Below are positions 19,367 through 28,606 of a stretch of 64,000 nucleotides of DNA, piece after piece (position 1 is the stretch's first letter; every line of letters begins with the position of its first letter). This stretch comes from CAVVYA01 sp963752345. GTDB lineage: Bacteria; Pseudomonadota; Alphaproteobacteria; SMXQ01. The stretch spans positions 30,018 through 94,017 of the forward strand of contig CAVVYA010000004.1 of assembly GCA_963752345.1 (NCBI GenBank). The letters run 5' to 3'. The notes under the pieces are model-generated. The model was not told the DNA's origin. It saw nothing but the letters and a program-made list of their open reading frames with translations, and searched no databases. The position numbers and the translations under genes are program-made.

Positions 19367-20061
19367 GCCAGCGAGCCGCTCCGCTGCGCGTCCTGGTCGT
19401 CGACGACGAGCCGGCGATCCGCCGCTTCCTGCGCACCAGCCTGGCGGCCAGGGCTATGGGGTGACCGAGGCCGAGGACGGCGCAGGCGCGCTGGACGCGC
19501 TGCGACGCGAGCCGCCCGATCTCATCGTGCTCGATCTCGGCCTGCCCGACATCGACGGCCTCGAGGTCATCCGCCGCATGCGCGAGTCCGGGTCCGCCAT
19601 GCCGATCATCGTGCTGTCGAGCCGCACCGACGAGGCGGGCAAGGTCAAGGCGCTCGATCTCGGCGCCGACGACTACGTCACCAAACCGTTCGGCATCGAC
19701 GAGCTGCTGGCCCGCATCCGCGCGGCGCTGCGCCACCGGCTGCAGCAGCAGGGCGAAAAGCCGGTGTTCCGCAGCGGCGATCTCGTCCGTCGATCTGGTG
19801 CGCCGGATCGTCACGGTGCGCGGCCAGAGGTGAAGCTCACGCCGCGGGAATACGATCTGCTGCGCCTGCTGGTCGCGCATGCCGGCAAGGTGCTGACCCA
19901 CAAGTTCATCCTGCGCGAGGTCTGGGGCGGCGAGACCGACGTGCAGTATCTGCGCATCTACATCCGCGCGCTGCGCCAGAAGATCGAAGCCGACCCCGAG
20001 CGGCCGCAACATCATCCTGACCGAGCACGGCGTCGGCTATCGGTTACGGCTCGCCGAATAG
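19363..20061 (+). CDS. kdpE: Response regulator KdpE, frameshifted as read
   Basis: KdpE is the OmpR-class activator of kdpFABC. The receiver starts MSQRAAPLRVLVVDDEPAIR, with phospho-acceptor Asp in LIVLDLGLPDIDGLEVIR and Lys in DDYVTKPFGIDELLARI. The winged-helix domain reads VKLTPREYDLLRLLVAHAGK and YLRIYIRALRQKIE and ends EHGVGYRLRLAE at 20061. Local frame changes occur near 19450, 19790 and 20005 but net to zero, giving about 232 residues, the usual length. It starts within the kdpD stop, so sensor and regulator are coupled. Confidence 0.93.
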
Positions 20062-20334
20062 CGCAAATCTCCCCCAAATATAACGACTTCTGACGCCATT
20101 ATTGGACTTTCGTAACCTTTGCGATGAAAACTGGCCGACGCTTTGTGGCCCACCACCCTCGCGCGAGACTCATGTGACCGCCGAGGGCCGAAGCTGTCGG
20201 TGGTAAGACCGTTTTGCTCCGCGACGAACGCCTGCGCATTCCATGACCCGCCGCGGCGCATTCGCTGGTGGTCCGGCGCTTCAGGCCTATCCGATCTGCT
20301 CACGGCTTATCCGACAGCTCGAGAGGAAGATGGC

Positions 20335-20790
20335 ATGACGGACTGGAAGCCGACCCCCATTTTGATCGTGGAGGATCAACTCGACGTTGCATCGGTACTC
20401 CGGCGCGCCTTGCAGAGTCTCGGCTATGGCGAGGTCGAGATTGTCAGCGACGGTGAACGTGCCCTCGAGCAGTTGCGGCTCAAGAGCTTCGGCCTGGTGA
20501 TGGCCGATCTCATGATGAAGCCCATGAGTGGCCTGGAACTGATCGAGGCCATCCGAAAGGACAAGAAATTCGGTGATATTCCCATCATCGCGGTCTCCGG
20601 CGTGGGCGCCGCCGACACCGTGACGGCTGTCAAACAAGCCGGCGCCACCTCGTTCATTCTCAAGCCCTATAACATGGCGACCCTTCGAGCGAAGCTGCAT
20701 GCCGCCTTGGGCGAGGATCATGCGGCGGGCACTCGAGGCACGGTCGCCGCCGCGCCCGTCCGGCATCGGGCCAAGATCACCCAAGGGTAA
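20335..20790 (+). CDS. Single-domain receiver (CheY-like) response regulator
   Basis: This 151-residue protein consists of one receiver domain and a short disordered tail. PILIVEDQLDVASVLRRAL provides the acidic pair, GLVMADLMMKPMSGLELI the phospho-acceptor Asp, IAVSGVG the switch Ser and FILKPYN the Lys. ATG 20335 is preceded by GAGAGGAAG; an upstream in-frame extension has no support. No output domain is present, so it probably acts by protein-protein contact. It lies 273 bases after kdpE with no kinase beside it, so its partner is unknown. The leader region 20062-20334 shows no clear gene. Confidence 0.85.
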   Translation: MTDWKPTPILIVEDQLDVASVLRRALQSLGYGEVEIVSDGERALEQLRLKSFGLVMADLMMKPMSGLELIEAIRKDKKFGDIPIIAVSGVGAADTVTAVKQAGATSFILKPYNMATLRAKLHAALGEDHAAGTRGTVAAAPVRHRAKITQG

Positions 20791-20995
20791 AGCCGGGCTG
20801 CCCGCGGCAGGCACCGAGACGATCGAACGGCGCGTGTTGGCCACGCCCGGATTTCGTTCGAGACGATCATTCTGACATCGAGAGACGGCAAGATTTCTTT
20901 CATCCTTGCCGTGCGCCGGCGCGACGGAAAAACCCCCGCGGCCCGTATAAGTCCATGTCGGCCATCGCCACGCATCGGGGAAGGGGGCGTTCCCA

Positions 20996-23065
20996 ATGTA
21001 CAGCCATCCGCACGCGCCATGGGCTCGGGTACCGCTCGACCGCCGGGGTTTTCTGACGAGGGTGGCGGCGCTTGGCGTCAGCCTGCCCCTGATGCGCATC
21101 GGGCTGCCGGCGGCGCTGGCGGCCGACGAGGCGCAGCTCGTGGCGCGCAAGATCTTCTTCGACAATCCCGATTTCGGCAGCGTGCGGATCAGCCCGGACG
21201 GCAAGCACATCGCCTATCTGGCGCCGATCGATGGCGTGCGCAACCTGTGGGTCACGCCACCGACAATCCGCCGTGGCGCCAGCCGGTGACCCGCGTCAAG
21301 AATTGCAACCTCAATAGCAATATCCGTTGGGCGCACAACAATCGTCAGGTCGTGGTCTTGCAGGAGCGCGACGGCGACGAGAATTGGCGCGCCTCCAGCG
21401 TCGATTTCACCTCCGGCGCCATCGTGCCGCTGATGCCGGAGCGGGCGTGCGTGCCTATGTCCAGGAGTTGGATACCGCCAGCCCGACGAGATGCTGTTCT
21501 GCCACAACGTGCGCGACAAGCGCTTCTTCGATCTCTTCCGCGTCAATCTGGTGACCGGCGCGAGCACCCAGATGTTCGAGAAATCTGGCTTACGGCAGCC
21601 TATTCACCGACGGCCTGTTCCGCTTGCGGCTGGTGGTCCCGTATGGAACCAGACGGCAACTCGGAAATGTTCGAGTACCGGCCGGACAGGACCTGGACGC
21701 ACTTCATGACGGTACCGATCGGCGATCTCGATGATACCAGCCTGCTCGACTTCGACGAGACGGGTTCGACCCTTTACATGCTCGATTCGCGCAACCGCGA
21801 CAGGGCGGCGCTCGTTGCCATCGATATGGCGACGCGTCAAAGCAACGGTGCTGGGCTGAGGACGGATGTCGATATCGCGCCGAGTCGCCTTCGATCCGAA
21901 GACGCGCAGCCGCGTGGCGGCCCTCGCAATGAAGGAGCGCGCGCACTGGAAGGCGATTGATCCGGTCGGCGCCGCCGAGCTGGCACGACTCGCCCGAGCC
22001 TCGGCCGGGCGATTTGCGCTACGAAAGTCGCAGTCTCGACAACCGCAGAGGTCACGGTGTTCTTCGAGCGTGACGACGCCAGCGGCGAGTTCGCGCTGCT
22101 CGATCGGGACAGCGGCATGGTGACGCCGCTGATGAAGCAGAAGGCGGGTGCTCGACGGCGTCGGTCTGCGCCCGATGCAGCCCGTGGTCGTTGCGGCGCG
22201 CGACGGACTGTCGCTCAACAGCTATCTCACGCTGCCGGCGGGGGCCAAGCCTGCGGCAGGATGGCCGCTGGTGCTGTTCATCCATGGGGGACCGTATCTG
22301 CGCGATAGACTGGGGCTTCATGTCGACCCATCAGTGGCTCGCCAATCGCGGCTATGCCGTGCTGAGCATCAACTACCGAGGCTCGACCGGCTTCGGCAAG
22401 GCGTTCGTCACCGCCGCCGACAGGGAATGGGGCGGCAAGATGCACGACGATCTGGTGGACGCGCGTGGACTGGGCGATCGCCCAGGACATCGCCGATCCG
22501 AAGCGCGTCGGCTTCTATGGCGGCAGCTATGGCGGCTACTCGGCGCTGATGGCGGCGACCAAGACGCCCGAGCTGTTCGCTTGCATCGTCGATATCTTCG
22601 GCATCTCCAATCTGATAACCTTCATGGCGACCATTCCGCCCTATTGGGCGACCATGGTGAAGCTTGTGGAAGAACCGGGTCGGCGATCCCGGCACGGAGG
22701 AGGGCCGCGCGCTGCTCCGCGAGCGCTCGCCGATCAACCATCGTGGAGCGCGCGACCAAGCCGATTCTGATCGCGCCAGGGCATGAGGACGTGCGCGTCG
22801 TCGAAGGCGGAATCCGAGCAGATGGTGGCAGCGCTGAAGAAGCAGGGCGGGCCCGGTGACCTACATCACCTTCCCCGACGAGGGCCACGGCTTCGTCCGG
22901 CCGGAGAACCGCATGGCTTTCTTCGCCGTGACCGAGGCCTTCCTCGCCAAGCATCTCGGCGGGCGGGCCGAGCCCATCGGCGAGGATTTCGCCGGCTCGA
23001 GCATGGCGGTCCACACCGGCGGCGAGCTGATCCCGGGCTGCGGGCCTAGCGGCGGTTATCTGTAA
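20996..23065 (+). CDS. Tat-exported S9-family prolyl-oligopeptidase-type peptidase, several frameshifts
   Basis: The N terminus carries a twin-arginine signal (DRRGFLTRVAALGVSLPLM, cleavage near ALAADEA), predicting folded export to the periplasm. A beta-propeller-like region follows (GSVRISPDGKHIAYLAPIDG, WAHNNRQVVVLQERDGDENW). The alpha/beta-hydrolase domain contains LFIHGGPY-like text, YAVLSINYRGSTGFGKAF, the nucleophile elbow GFYGGSYGGYSALMA, APGHEDVRVVE with the acid, and TFPDEGHGFVRPENR with the catalytic His. At least eight one-base shifts (about 21260, 21450, 21590, 21850, 22150, 22310, 22465, 22735, 22805) are needed to join the pieces over about 690 residues, the size expected for the family. 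Its substrate peptides are unknown. Confidence 0.85.
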
Positions 23066-23180
23066 GACTCGACGGCGCGGGGCTGTGGCGGACCCAGGGC
23101 CTTGCCCCTTTCGTTGCCAGGCGGTTTTCCGCTACCTTGCGCGCGCATTGAAACGCGGACCGCAGGGAAGTTGATCGATC

Positions 23181-24743
23181 ATGGCGGATAGTAACAAGCG
23201 CAGCGTGTTGGCGGGATTCGGCGGCGGCCATGAGGGCGCGGCCGATACCGTCTCGGTTCCCGAGAAGAAGGAAAAGACCTCCACCGGCTTCACCGCCGCG
23301 CGCCGGCATATCTCGGACGAGGAGACCCTGACCCTGACCAGCGTCGGTGTCGATATCGGCTCCTCCACCTCGCATCTCGTGTTTTCCCGCCTCGAGCTCG
23401 AGCATCAGGGCCAGCGCTATGTCATCACCAAGCGCGAGGTGCTGGCCGAATCGGAGATTTTGCTGACGCCCTACGTCGACGAGACCACCATCGATTCCGA
23501 CGCGCTCGGCCGTTTCATCGACGCGCAATACGACATCGCCGGTCTGACCCGCGAGGATGTCGATACCGGCGCGCTGATCCTGACCGGTGTCGCCGTGCGG
23601 CGGCGCAACGCGCGCGCCATCGCCGACCTGTTCGCGCGCGAGGCCGGCCGCTTCGTCGCGGTCTCCGCCGGCGACGCGCTGGAAACCACCATGGCCGCCC
23701 ACGGCTCGGGTGCGGCGGGCAATTCGCTCGGCCGTGTCGCCATGAACGTCGACATCGGCGGCGGCACCAGCAAGATCGCGATCTGCGAAGGCGGCAAGGT
23801 CAAGGAGGTCACCGCCATCGACGTCGGCGCGCGGCTGATCGCGATGGACGAACAGCGCCGCGTGACACGCATCGAGGAGGCCGGCCGCTATTACGCAAAG
23901 CTCGAAGGCATCGAGCTGACACTCGGCCGCGTCATGCAGGAGGACGAACTCGACCGCATCGTGGCGCGCATGGCCGACCAGTTGATGGAGCTGGTGACGC
24001 TCAGGCAGTTGCCGGCCGAGAAGAAACATCTGCTGCGCCTGCCGGAACTCACCTTTAGCGGCGCCGTCGACGTGATTACGTTTTCCGGCGGCGTGTCGGA
24101 ATTCATCTATGGCCGCGAGCCGCGCGGGTTCGGCGATCTCGGCGCGCGCCTCGCCACGGCGGTCCGCGCCCGGGTCGATGCGCTCGGCATCGCGGTCGAG
24201 GCGCCGACCAATGGCATCCGCGCCACCGTGATCGGCGCCTCGCAATACACCATTCAGGTCAGCGGCAGCACGATCTTCATCTCGCCCGCCCACGCGGTGC
24301 CGGTGCGCAACCTGCCGGCGGTCAAGCCGGACTTTCCGTTCGATGGCGATATCGATCCGCACGCAGTGAGCGCGGCGCTACACCAGTCGCTGGTACGTCT
24401 CGGCCTCGAGGATACGCGCACGCCGGTTGCCGTCGCCTTCCACTGGGATGGCTCGGCCTCGTTCCGACGGCTCGACAATTTCTGCCGCGGCGTCACGGCC
24501 GCGTTGCAGCCCATTCTCGCCAAGGGTCATCCGCTCGTGCTGGTCAGCGACGGCGATATCGGCGGCCTGCTCGGCTTGCATCTGAAGGAAGAACTCAAAA
24601 TCGCCGCGCCGGTGATCTCGATCGACGGGATCATCCTCGAGGAATTCGACTACGTCGACATCGGCGCGCTGATCCCTTCGTCGGGCGCCGTGCCGGTGGT
24701 GATCAAGTCGCTGGTGTTTCCGGCGGACGCGAAGAACGGGTAG
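23181..24743 (+). CDS. eutA: Ethanolamine ammonia-lyase reactivating factor EutA
   Basis: EutA exchanges damaged cobalamin from ethanolamine ammonia-lyase (EutBC) using ATP. The intact 520-residue protein has the ASKHA-type fold: VGVDIGSSTSHLVFSRLELE at the N terminus, YVDETTIDSDALGRFID, MNVDIGGGTSKIAICEGG as the second phosphate motif, and VITFSGGVSEFIYGRE. The ATG at 23181 is preceded by AGGGAAG. Remarkably no eutB, eutC or transporter gene is in the window; the neighbours are a peptidase and a methyltransferase-like gene. The lyase may lie elsewhere in the genome, or this copy may serve another B12 enzyme. Confidence 0.93.
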   Translation: MADSNKRSVLAGFGGGHEGAADTVSVPEKKEKTSTGFTAARRHISDEETLTLTSVGVDIGSSTSHLVFSRLELEHQGQRYVITKREVLAESEILLTPYVDETTIDSDALGRFIDAQYDIAGLTREDVDTGALILTGVAVRRRNARAIADLFAREAGRFVAVSAGDALETTMAAHGSGAAGNSLGRVAMNVDIGGGTSKIAICEGGKVKEVTAIDVGARLIAMDEQRRVTRIEEAGRYYAKLEGIELTLGRVMQEDELDRIVARMADQLMELVTLRQLPAEKKHLLRLPELTFSGAVDVITFSGGVSEFIYGREPRGFGDLGARLATAVRARVDALGIAVEAPTNGIRATVIGASQYTIQVSGSTIFISPAHAVPVRNLPAVKPDFPFDGDIDPHAVSAALHQSLVRLGLEDTRTPVAVAFHWDGSASFRRLDNFCRGVTAALQPILAKGHPLVLVSDGDIGGLLGLHLKEELKIAAPVISIDGIILEEFDYVDIGALIPSSGAVPVVIKSLVFPADAKNG

Positions 24744-24898
24744 CGTTCGTCTGTCCCCGAGATCGTGATGGCCCGGCGCGACCGGCATCTCTTCGAAGCA
24801 ATGCCGCTCTCTGAGCCTCCCTCCCACCGTCATGCGAATGCATACCAGCCGGGGCATAACGGGGTTGAGAGACAGCAGGCCAAACCGGAAGCGAAGAA

Positions 24899-24926
24899 AC
24901 GGCCGGTGAGTCGCCTCGCCGGCCGT
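24899..24926. terminator. Hairpin between convergent eutA and methyltransferase-like gene
   Basis: ACGGCCGG (24899-24906) pairs with CCGGCCGT (24919-24926) around a 12-base loop. It lies in the 245-base gap between two convergent genes and could terminate both. Flanking U-runs are short (GTTT on one side, TTTC on the other strand), so the call is moderate. The rest of the gap shows no gene. Confidence 0.5.
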
Positions 24927-24988
24927 GTCGTTTGCATATCGGTCCGTTGGTCGCATCGAGTGACCGCAGGCGCCCGTCTATCGCGTAC

Positions 24989-25801
24989 TCAGCCCTTGGT
25001 GGCGCTCCACTTCACGCCGCCGTCGCCGGTGCCGGACATGTTGCCCTTGTCGTCCACTTTGCCGGTGTATTTCTTGCCGTCCAGGTTGAAACTCACCTCG
25101 TTGCCGAGCAGCTTGCCTTCGAGCTTGGCGTTCTTGGCGCCGGCCGCGTTGCCCGAGATCTGCTGATATTTCTGCTCGAGGTTGACCTTGTAGCTGTCGT
25201 TGCCGGCTTTGATCGTCCAGTTGCCGCCGACCTGCGCCGGGATGACCCAGAAGAACACCTGGTCGCGGCCGAGATCGACGTGGTTGTCGGGCTGCCAGTC
25301 GCCCATGTCGAAGTCGTGGGAGACGACGCGCGTACCGGGCTTGAGCTCGGTGAACAATCGCGGGCGCAGCTGCAAATTCACGCTCGGCAGCAAATACATG
25401 GTCAGCACAGTCGCATCGCCGATCTTGGTGTCGAACAGATTCTGGTTGTAGAATTTCACCTGGTCGGTGACCTTGGCGCGCTCGGCGTTCTCGTTGGCTT
25501 CCTTGATGCGCTGCGGGTTGAGGTCGACGCCGAAGCCCTTCGCGCCATATTGCTTGGCGGCGGTGACGACGATTCGTCCGTCACCCGAGCCGAGATCGAT
25601 GACGAAATCGTTGGGGCCGACCTTGGCCATGTCGAGCATCGCTTCGACGGTCTTCTGGTCGGTCGGCACATAGGGCACGTCGAGCCGCGGCGGCGTGCTG
25701 GTGGCCTGGGCCTGGACGGCCGCGGCGCCGGCCAGGAGCACGGCGGCGAAGCTCGCGGCCGCGAGCGCCTTGGTCGCCGAGGTACGGATAAGGGCGGTCA
25801 T
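24989..25801 (-). CDS. Class I SAM-dependent methyltransferase-like protein with signal peptide
   Basis: This 270-residue protein starts at MTALIRTS with a strong GGAGGA site just upstream. The N terminus (ALAAASFAAVLLAGAAAVQAQ) is a clear signal peptide. The body is a class I methyltransferase core: TVEAMLDMAKVGPNDFVIDL, then GSGDGRIVV, GFGVDLNPQRIKEA and NLFDTKIGDATVLTMYLLP. An extra C-terminal beta-type domain (GNWTIKAGNDSYKVNL, LLGNEVSFNLDGKKYTGKVD) follows. Export is puzzling because SAM is cytosolic, so the protein may bind another ligand or act before export. The family is otherwise unassigned here. It is monocistronic. Confidence 0.8.
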   Translation of the reverse strand: MTALIRTSATKALAAASFAAVLLAGAAAVQAQATSTPPRLDVPYVPTDQKTVEAMLDMAKVGPNDFVIDLGSGDGRIVVTAAKQYGAKGFGVDLNPQRIKEANENAERAKVTDQVKFYNQNLFDTKIGDATVLTMYLLPSVNLQLRPRLFTELKPGTRVVSHDFDMGDWQPDNHVDLGRDQVFFWVIPAQVGGNWTIKAGNDSYKVNLEQKYQQISGNAAGAKNAKLEGKLLGNEVSFNLDGKKYTGKVDDKGNMSGTGDGGVKWSATKG

Positions 25802-26110
25802 TGTTTCCTCCTGATGATGGGATGTGTTCTTGCGCACTGAACGGCGAGCCGTGGCTTTTTCAACGCGGCGGAAACGGGACGCCGGCGGAGTGGCCCGGTC
25901 GGAATGCGATATCGGAAACGCCCATGCCGCGGATGACACGCGCCGAACCGGGAATGGATTTTGTCCATGATGGCCATCGCCGTGGCTCGGCGCGATTGTG
26001 CCAAGCCCATGGGGGCCATGCAAGGCCGCGCGCGGGGCCTTTTGACGATCACACGAGCTTTTGATGCCTCGTGCCGTGTGTCGGTCTTTCGAGAAAGCCG
26101 GGGCGGCCGG
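25802..26110. other. 309-base gap upstream of the exported methyltransferase-like gene
   Basis: This stretch separates two minus-strand genes. It should hold the promoter of the methyltransferase-like gene and any terminator of the gene to its right. Beyond the GGAGGA ribosome-binding site next to 25801, I see no convincing hairpin, promoter pair, repeat or coding sequence. Confidence 0.4.
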
Positions 26111-28006
26111 CTACGACGCGAGTCGGGAAGGCGCGCGACGGGCGCCGGCGAACTGCAGGTAAAGATCTTCCAAGGTGAAGGAGCGGACATCCGATGGTTC
26201 GATCTGATCCTGAATGATGCCGCCTTCGACGAAATCGAAGCCGGCGGCGACCGCCGCGGCGGCAAGACTCAACGTATTCAATCCTCGGACGTAGGAGCGC
26301 AGCCCGCTCTGGCTGGTGAAGAAGACGAAACGCTCCAATCTTTCGATCAGTTCCGCTTCACCGTCGTTGCTGGCTCCGACCTGATCGTAGATATCCACGC
26401 CCACGCTCGACAGCCCCGACGTTTTCCAGAATGTGAAGTTGCTGGTGTCGAGCGGCAACTGTCCCACGGTCAGCGCGCAGAACGGCTTCAACCCCAAGAG
26501 GCCGGCAAGCAGTTGGGACTGGCCCAGGCCTTGTTGAATGCCGAGACATTCGAAAAGGATGCGGCGCCGCGCGCCGGGCGGCAGCCCTTGGCACATCTTG
26601 AGATAGGCGGTTCGCCGTTCCTTGTCGCACAGGGTCTCGTAATGCACCGGGATCGATACCAGAGTGCTGCGCTCCGCTTCGGCAAGCTTCTGTCCGTCGC
26701 TGAGGACATGGGTCAGCGCCGCATGGTCCAGCATCTGGAGAAAATCCGATGATGCGCCTTGCGGCACGACGGCGGTGCCCGTCACCATTTCGCCGGATGG
26801 AAGGCGCGCGATCGGCACGCAGGAGGAGATCGCCATCATATTGGTGCGAACGCTCCACATCGGCCGGTAGAAATAGTGCAGTCCGCGAATCGGCGGCGTG
26901 AAACCATGGCGCGCGCTCTCGCGCGCAAGTCGTTCGCCCGCGGCGATCATGGCATTTTCCAGCGCAGTGATCTCGTCCGCATCGAACGGCTCCGGCTGCG
27001 ACGGTGGTGTGCGGTCGGCCGTGATAACCGGTGGCGTGGCCTCGGCGCCGAGCGGCTGCGGTGTGTCCCAGCCCTTGCTGGATGCGTGACGCAACTGCGC
27101 TTCGATGGGCGCACGCGATGGCGCGACGTGATCGGCGGACAGGCTGGAGGGAGAGGGCGCGAATGCCATGGCCGAGACGGCCGGCGCCGAAGACTCAAAT
27201 CGCGCCGCTGCGCCGTCCGCCACGGCGACTCCACCGTCGCGCGTTGCGCGTTGCGCGCTCGGTGCGCCGCCGGCGGAACCCGGATGGCCGGATGGAAAAA
27301 TGTTGCCTTGCGGCGCCGTACGGCCCGGCGGGTGATGCGCACCGCGACGGGGCGTGGAGTCGGCGCTGGCGCTGGCGCTGGCACTGGCGCTGGTGGTGTT
27401 GTCGCTCGCTTGCGTCGCCGCTGCCGCCCCGACGACGACCCGGCGCAATCGCCCAGCGGCCGTTCGGCCAAACTGTAAAGCGGATTTCACGCGATCGAGG
27501 ATGCGTGCCAAGCGGCTGCGCACGTCGGCGACTCGCCGCTTGCCGCCCGGCCGTCCGCGGCCAGCCATGGGTTCGGCATCGTTCATGCCTGTACCGAACA
27601 AATAGGTGGCCAGGGCGAGCGAGATCGCGCGGGTGCGGTCGCTGGCGGCTTGCGCTTGGGCACCCTTGAAGGTCAGCACATAGCAGTCGTCGCGCCGCAT
27701 ATAGCTATGCGCGCTGTCGAGGTGCTTTTCGATCGTGCGCGTCGCAACACGATGGATGATCTCCGTATAGCCGCTCCACTTGGCGCCGAGCGCTTCACGA
27801 ATGGGAGCGAGATCGATAATCTGGACGGGATCCGCCTGGTCGCGGGCGGGCGTCAAATAGGGATGATGGTTGATGTCGGCGATGAAACGTCGCGCCACAT
27901 CCATCCGGCTTGGATGGGCGGCATGCTCGGCGGGGGTTTTGTTTTTACCGTTGCGGCCAAAGGCAAGACGTCCCCTCTCAAGCCAGCCCGCTCCACTCCT
28001 CGCCAT
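26111..28006 (-). CDS. Large protein with degenerate GGDEF-like and EAL-like regions
   Basis: This intact frame of 631 residues has no assured family. Residues about 30-140 (HLDSAHSYMRRDDCYVLTFK) resemble a nucleotide-cyclase/GGDEF fold lacking the GGDEF signature. A long Ala/Ser/Pro-rich linker follows, including a 6-base tandem repeat coding SASASASA near 27355. The C-terminal 280 residues (IRGLHYFYRPMWSVRTN; ERRTAYLKMCQGLP; AAGFDFVEGGIIQ near the end) look like an EAL domain without the catalytic EAL/ExLxR and metal-binding residues. It would then be a cyclic-di-GMP binder or scaffold rather than an enzyme (inference). It diverges from a receiver gene at 28175, a possible partner. Confidence 0.55.
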   Translation of the reverse strand: MARSGAGWLERGRLAFGRNGKNKTPAEHAAHPSRMDVARRFIADINHHPYLTPARDQADPVQIIDLAPIREALGAKWSGYTEIIHRVATRTIEKHLDSAHSYMRRDDCYVLTFKGAQAQAASDRTRAISLALATYLFGTGMNDAEPMAGRGRPGGKRRVADVRSRLARILDRVKSALQFGRTAAGRLRRVVVGAAAATQASDNTTSASASASASADSTPRRGAHHPPGRTAPQGNIFPSGHPGSAGGAPSAQRATRDGGVAVADGAAARFESSAPAVSAMAFAPSPSSLSADHVAPSRAPIEAQLRHASSKGWDTPQPLGAEATPPVITADRTPPSQPEPFDADEITALENAMIAAGERLARESARHGFTPPIRGLHYFYRPMWSVRTNMMAISSCVPIARLPSGEMVTGTAVVPQGASSDFLQMLDHAALTHVLSDGQKLAEAERSTLVSIPVHYETLCDKERRTAYLKMCQGLPPGARRRILFECLGIQQGLGQSQLLAGLLGLKPFCALTVGQLPLDTSNFTFWKTSGLSSVGVDIYDQVGASNDGEAELIERLERFVFFTSQSGLRSYVRGLNTLSLAAAAVAAGFDFVEGGIIQDQIEPSDVRSFTLEDLYLQFAGARRAPSRLAS

Positions 28007-28174
28007 AGCAATCGTCCAATTGTTGTTTCATACTTGATCGATCGCACGGAGACGTACGGGATCGGACCGAACCGGCACGGTTTGGGTTAGGACTGTAGCG
28101 GCCATGCGGTTAATAGATTGTTGAACTTATTTTGGGACGCTGCGCCTTGCCCAGTAGTGAGGAAAGAAAAAACG

Positions 28175-28606
28175 GTGTCGGATCAACAAGGTAAAGCCAT
28201 TCTCGTTATCGATGATGAGGAATTGATCCGTTTGCAGGTGTGTACGGCCCTCAAACAAGACGGTTACGTCGTCCATCAAGCCGCAAACGGCAACGAAGGA
28301 TTGACCTGTATCGCGCTGTCGGTCCCCGATCTGGTGATCACCGATATCCTGATGCCCGACAAGGAGGGCATCGAGACCATCCTCGACTTGCGCCGCCACT
28401 ATCCGTCGATCCGCATTATCGCCATCTCCGGCGGTGGCCGGACGGGCAACAAGGATTTTCTGCGCACGGCCAAGCATCTCGGCGCCGATCGCACGCTCGC
28501 CAAGCCATTCGCCCTGGGGGAGCTTCTCAAGGTGGTGCGCGAAGTTCTCGCCGACGCCGCCGACGCCACCAAGTCGGCCGCGTCAACCCCCTCCCAACCG
28601 CTTTAG
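28175..28606 (+). CDS. Single-domain receiver (CheY-like) response regulator
   Basis: The GTG start at 28175 has GAGGAAAG about ten bases upstream; a longer frame from 28118 is possible. The 143-residue product is one receiver domain: AILVIDDEELIRLQVCTALK, phospho-acceptor Asp in DLVITDILMPDKEGIETI, switch Ser in IIAISGGGRTGN and Lys in RTLAKPFALGELLKVV. There is a short polar tail and no output domain. It is divergent from the degenerate GGDEF/EAL-type gene and ends four bases inside the convergent racemase-like gene. Partner kinase unknown. Confidence 0.85.
   Translation: MSDQQGKAILVIDDEELIRLQVCTALKQDGYVVHQAANGNEGLTCIALSVPDLVITDILMPDKEGIETILDLRRHYPSIRIIAISGGGRTGNKDFLRTAKHLGADRTLAKPFALGELLKVVREVLADAADATKSAASTPSQPL

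Noticed and set aside
12063..20061. Programmed frameshifting as an explanation for the broken kdp genes
   Set aside because: There are far too many shifts, in both directions, at unrelated sequences without slippery heptamers or conserved structure; consensus error is simpler.
11533..20061. The kdp locus as an island integrated at tRNA-Thr
   Set aside because: No integrase and no second copy of the tRNA 3' end was noticed on the far side of kdp.
23046..24362. A 438-codon open frame opposite eutA
   Set aside because: Same reason: composition typical of antisense shadow, while the plus strand encodes clear EutA motifs.
27355..27400. The GCTGGC hexamer run as a separate repeat element or CRISPR-like array
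   Set aside because: It is a short in-frame Ser-Ala codon run inside the linker of the 26111-28006 protein, with no spacers.
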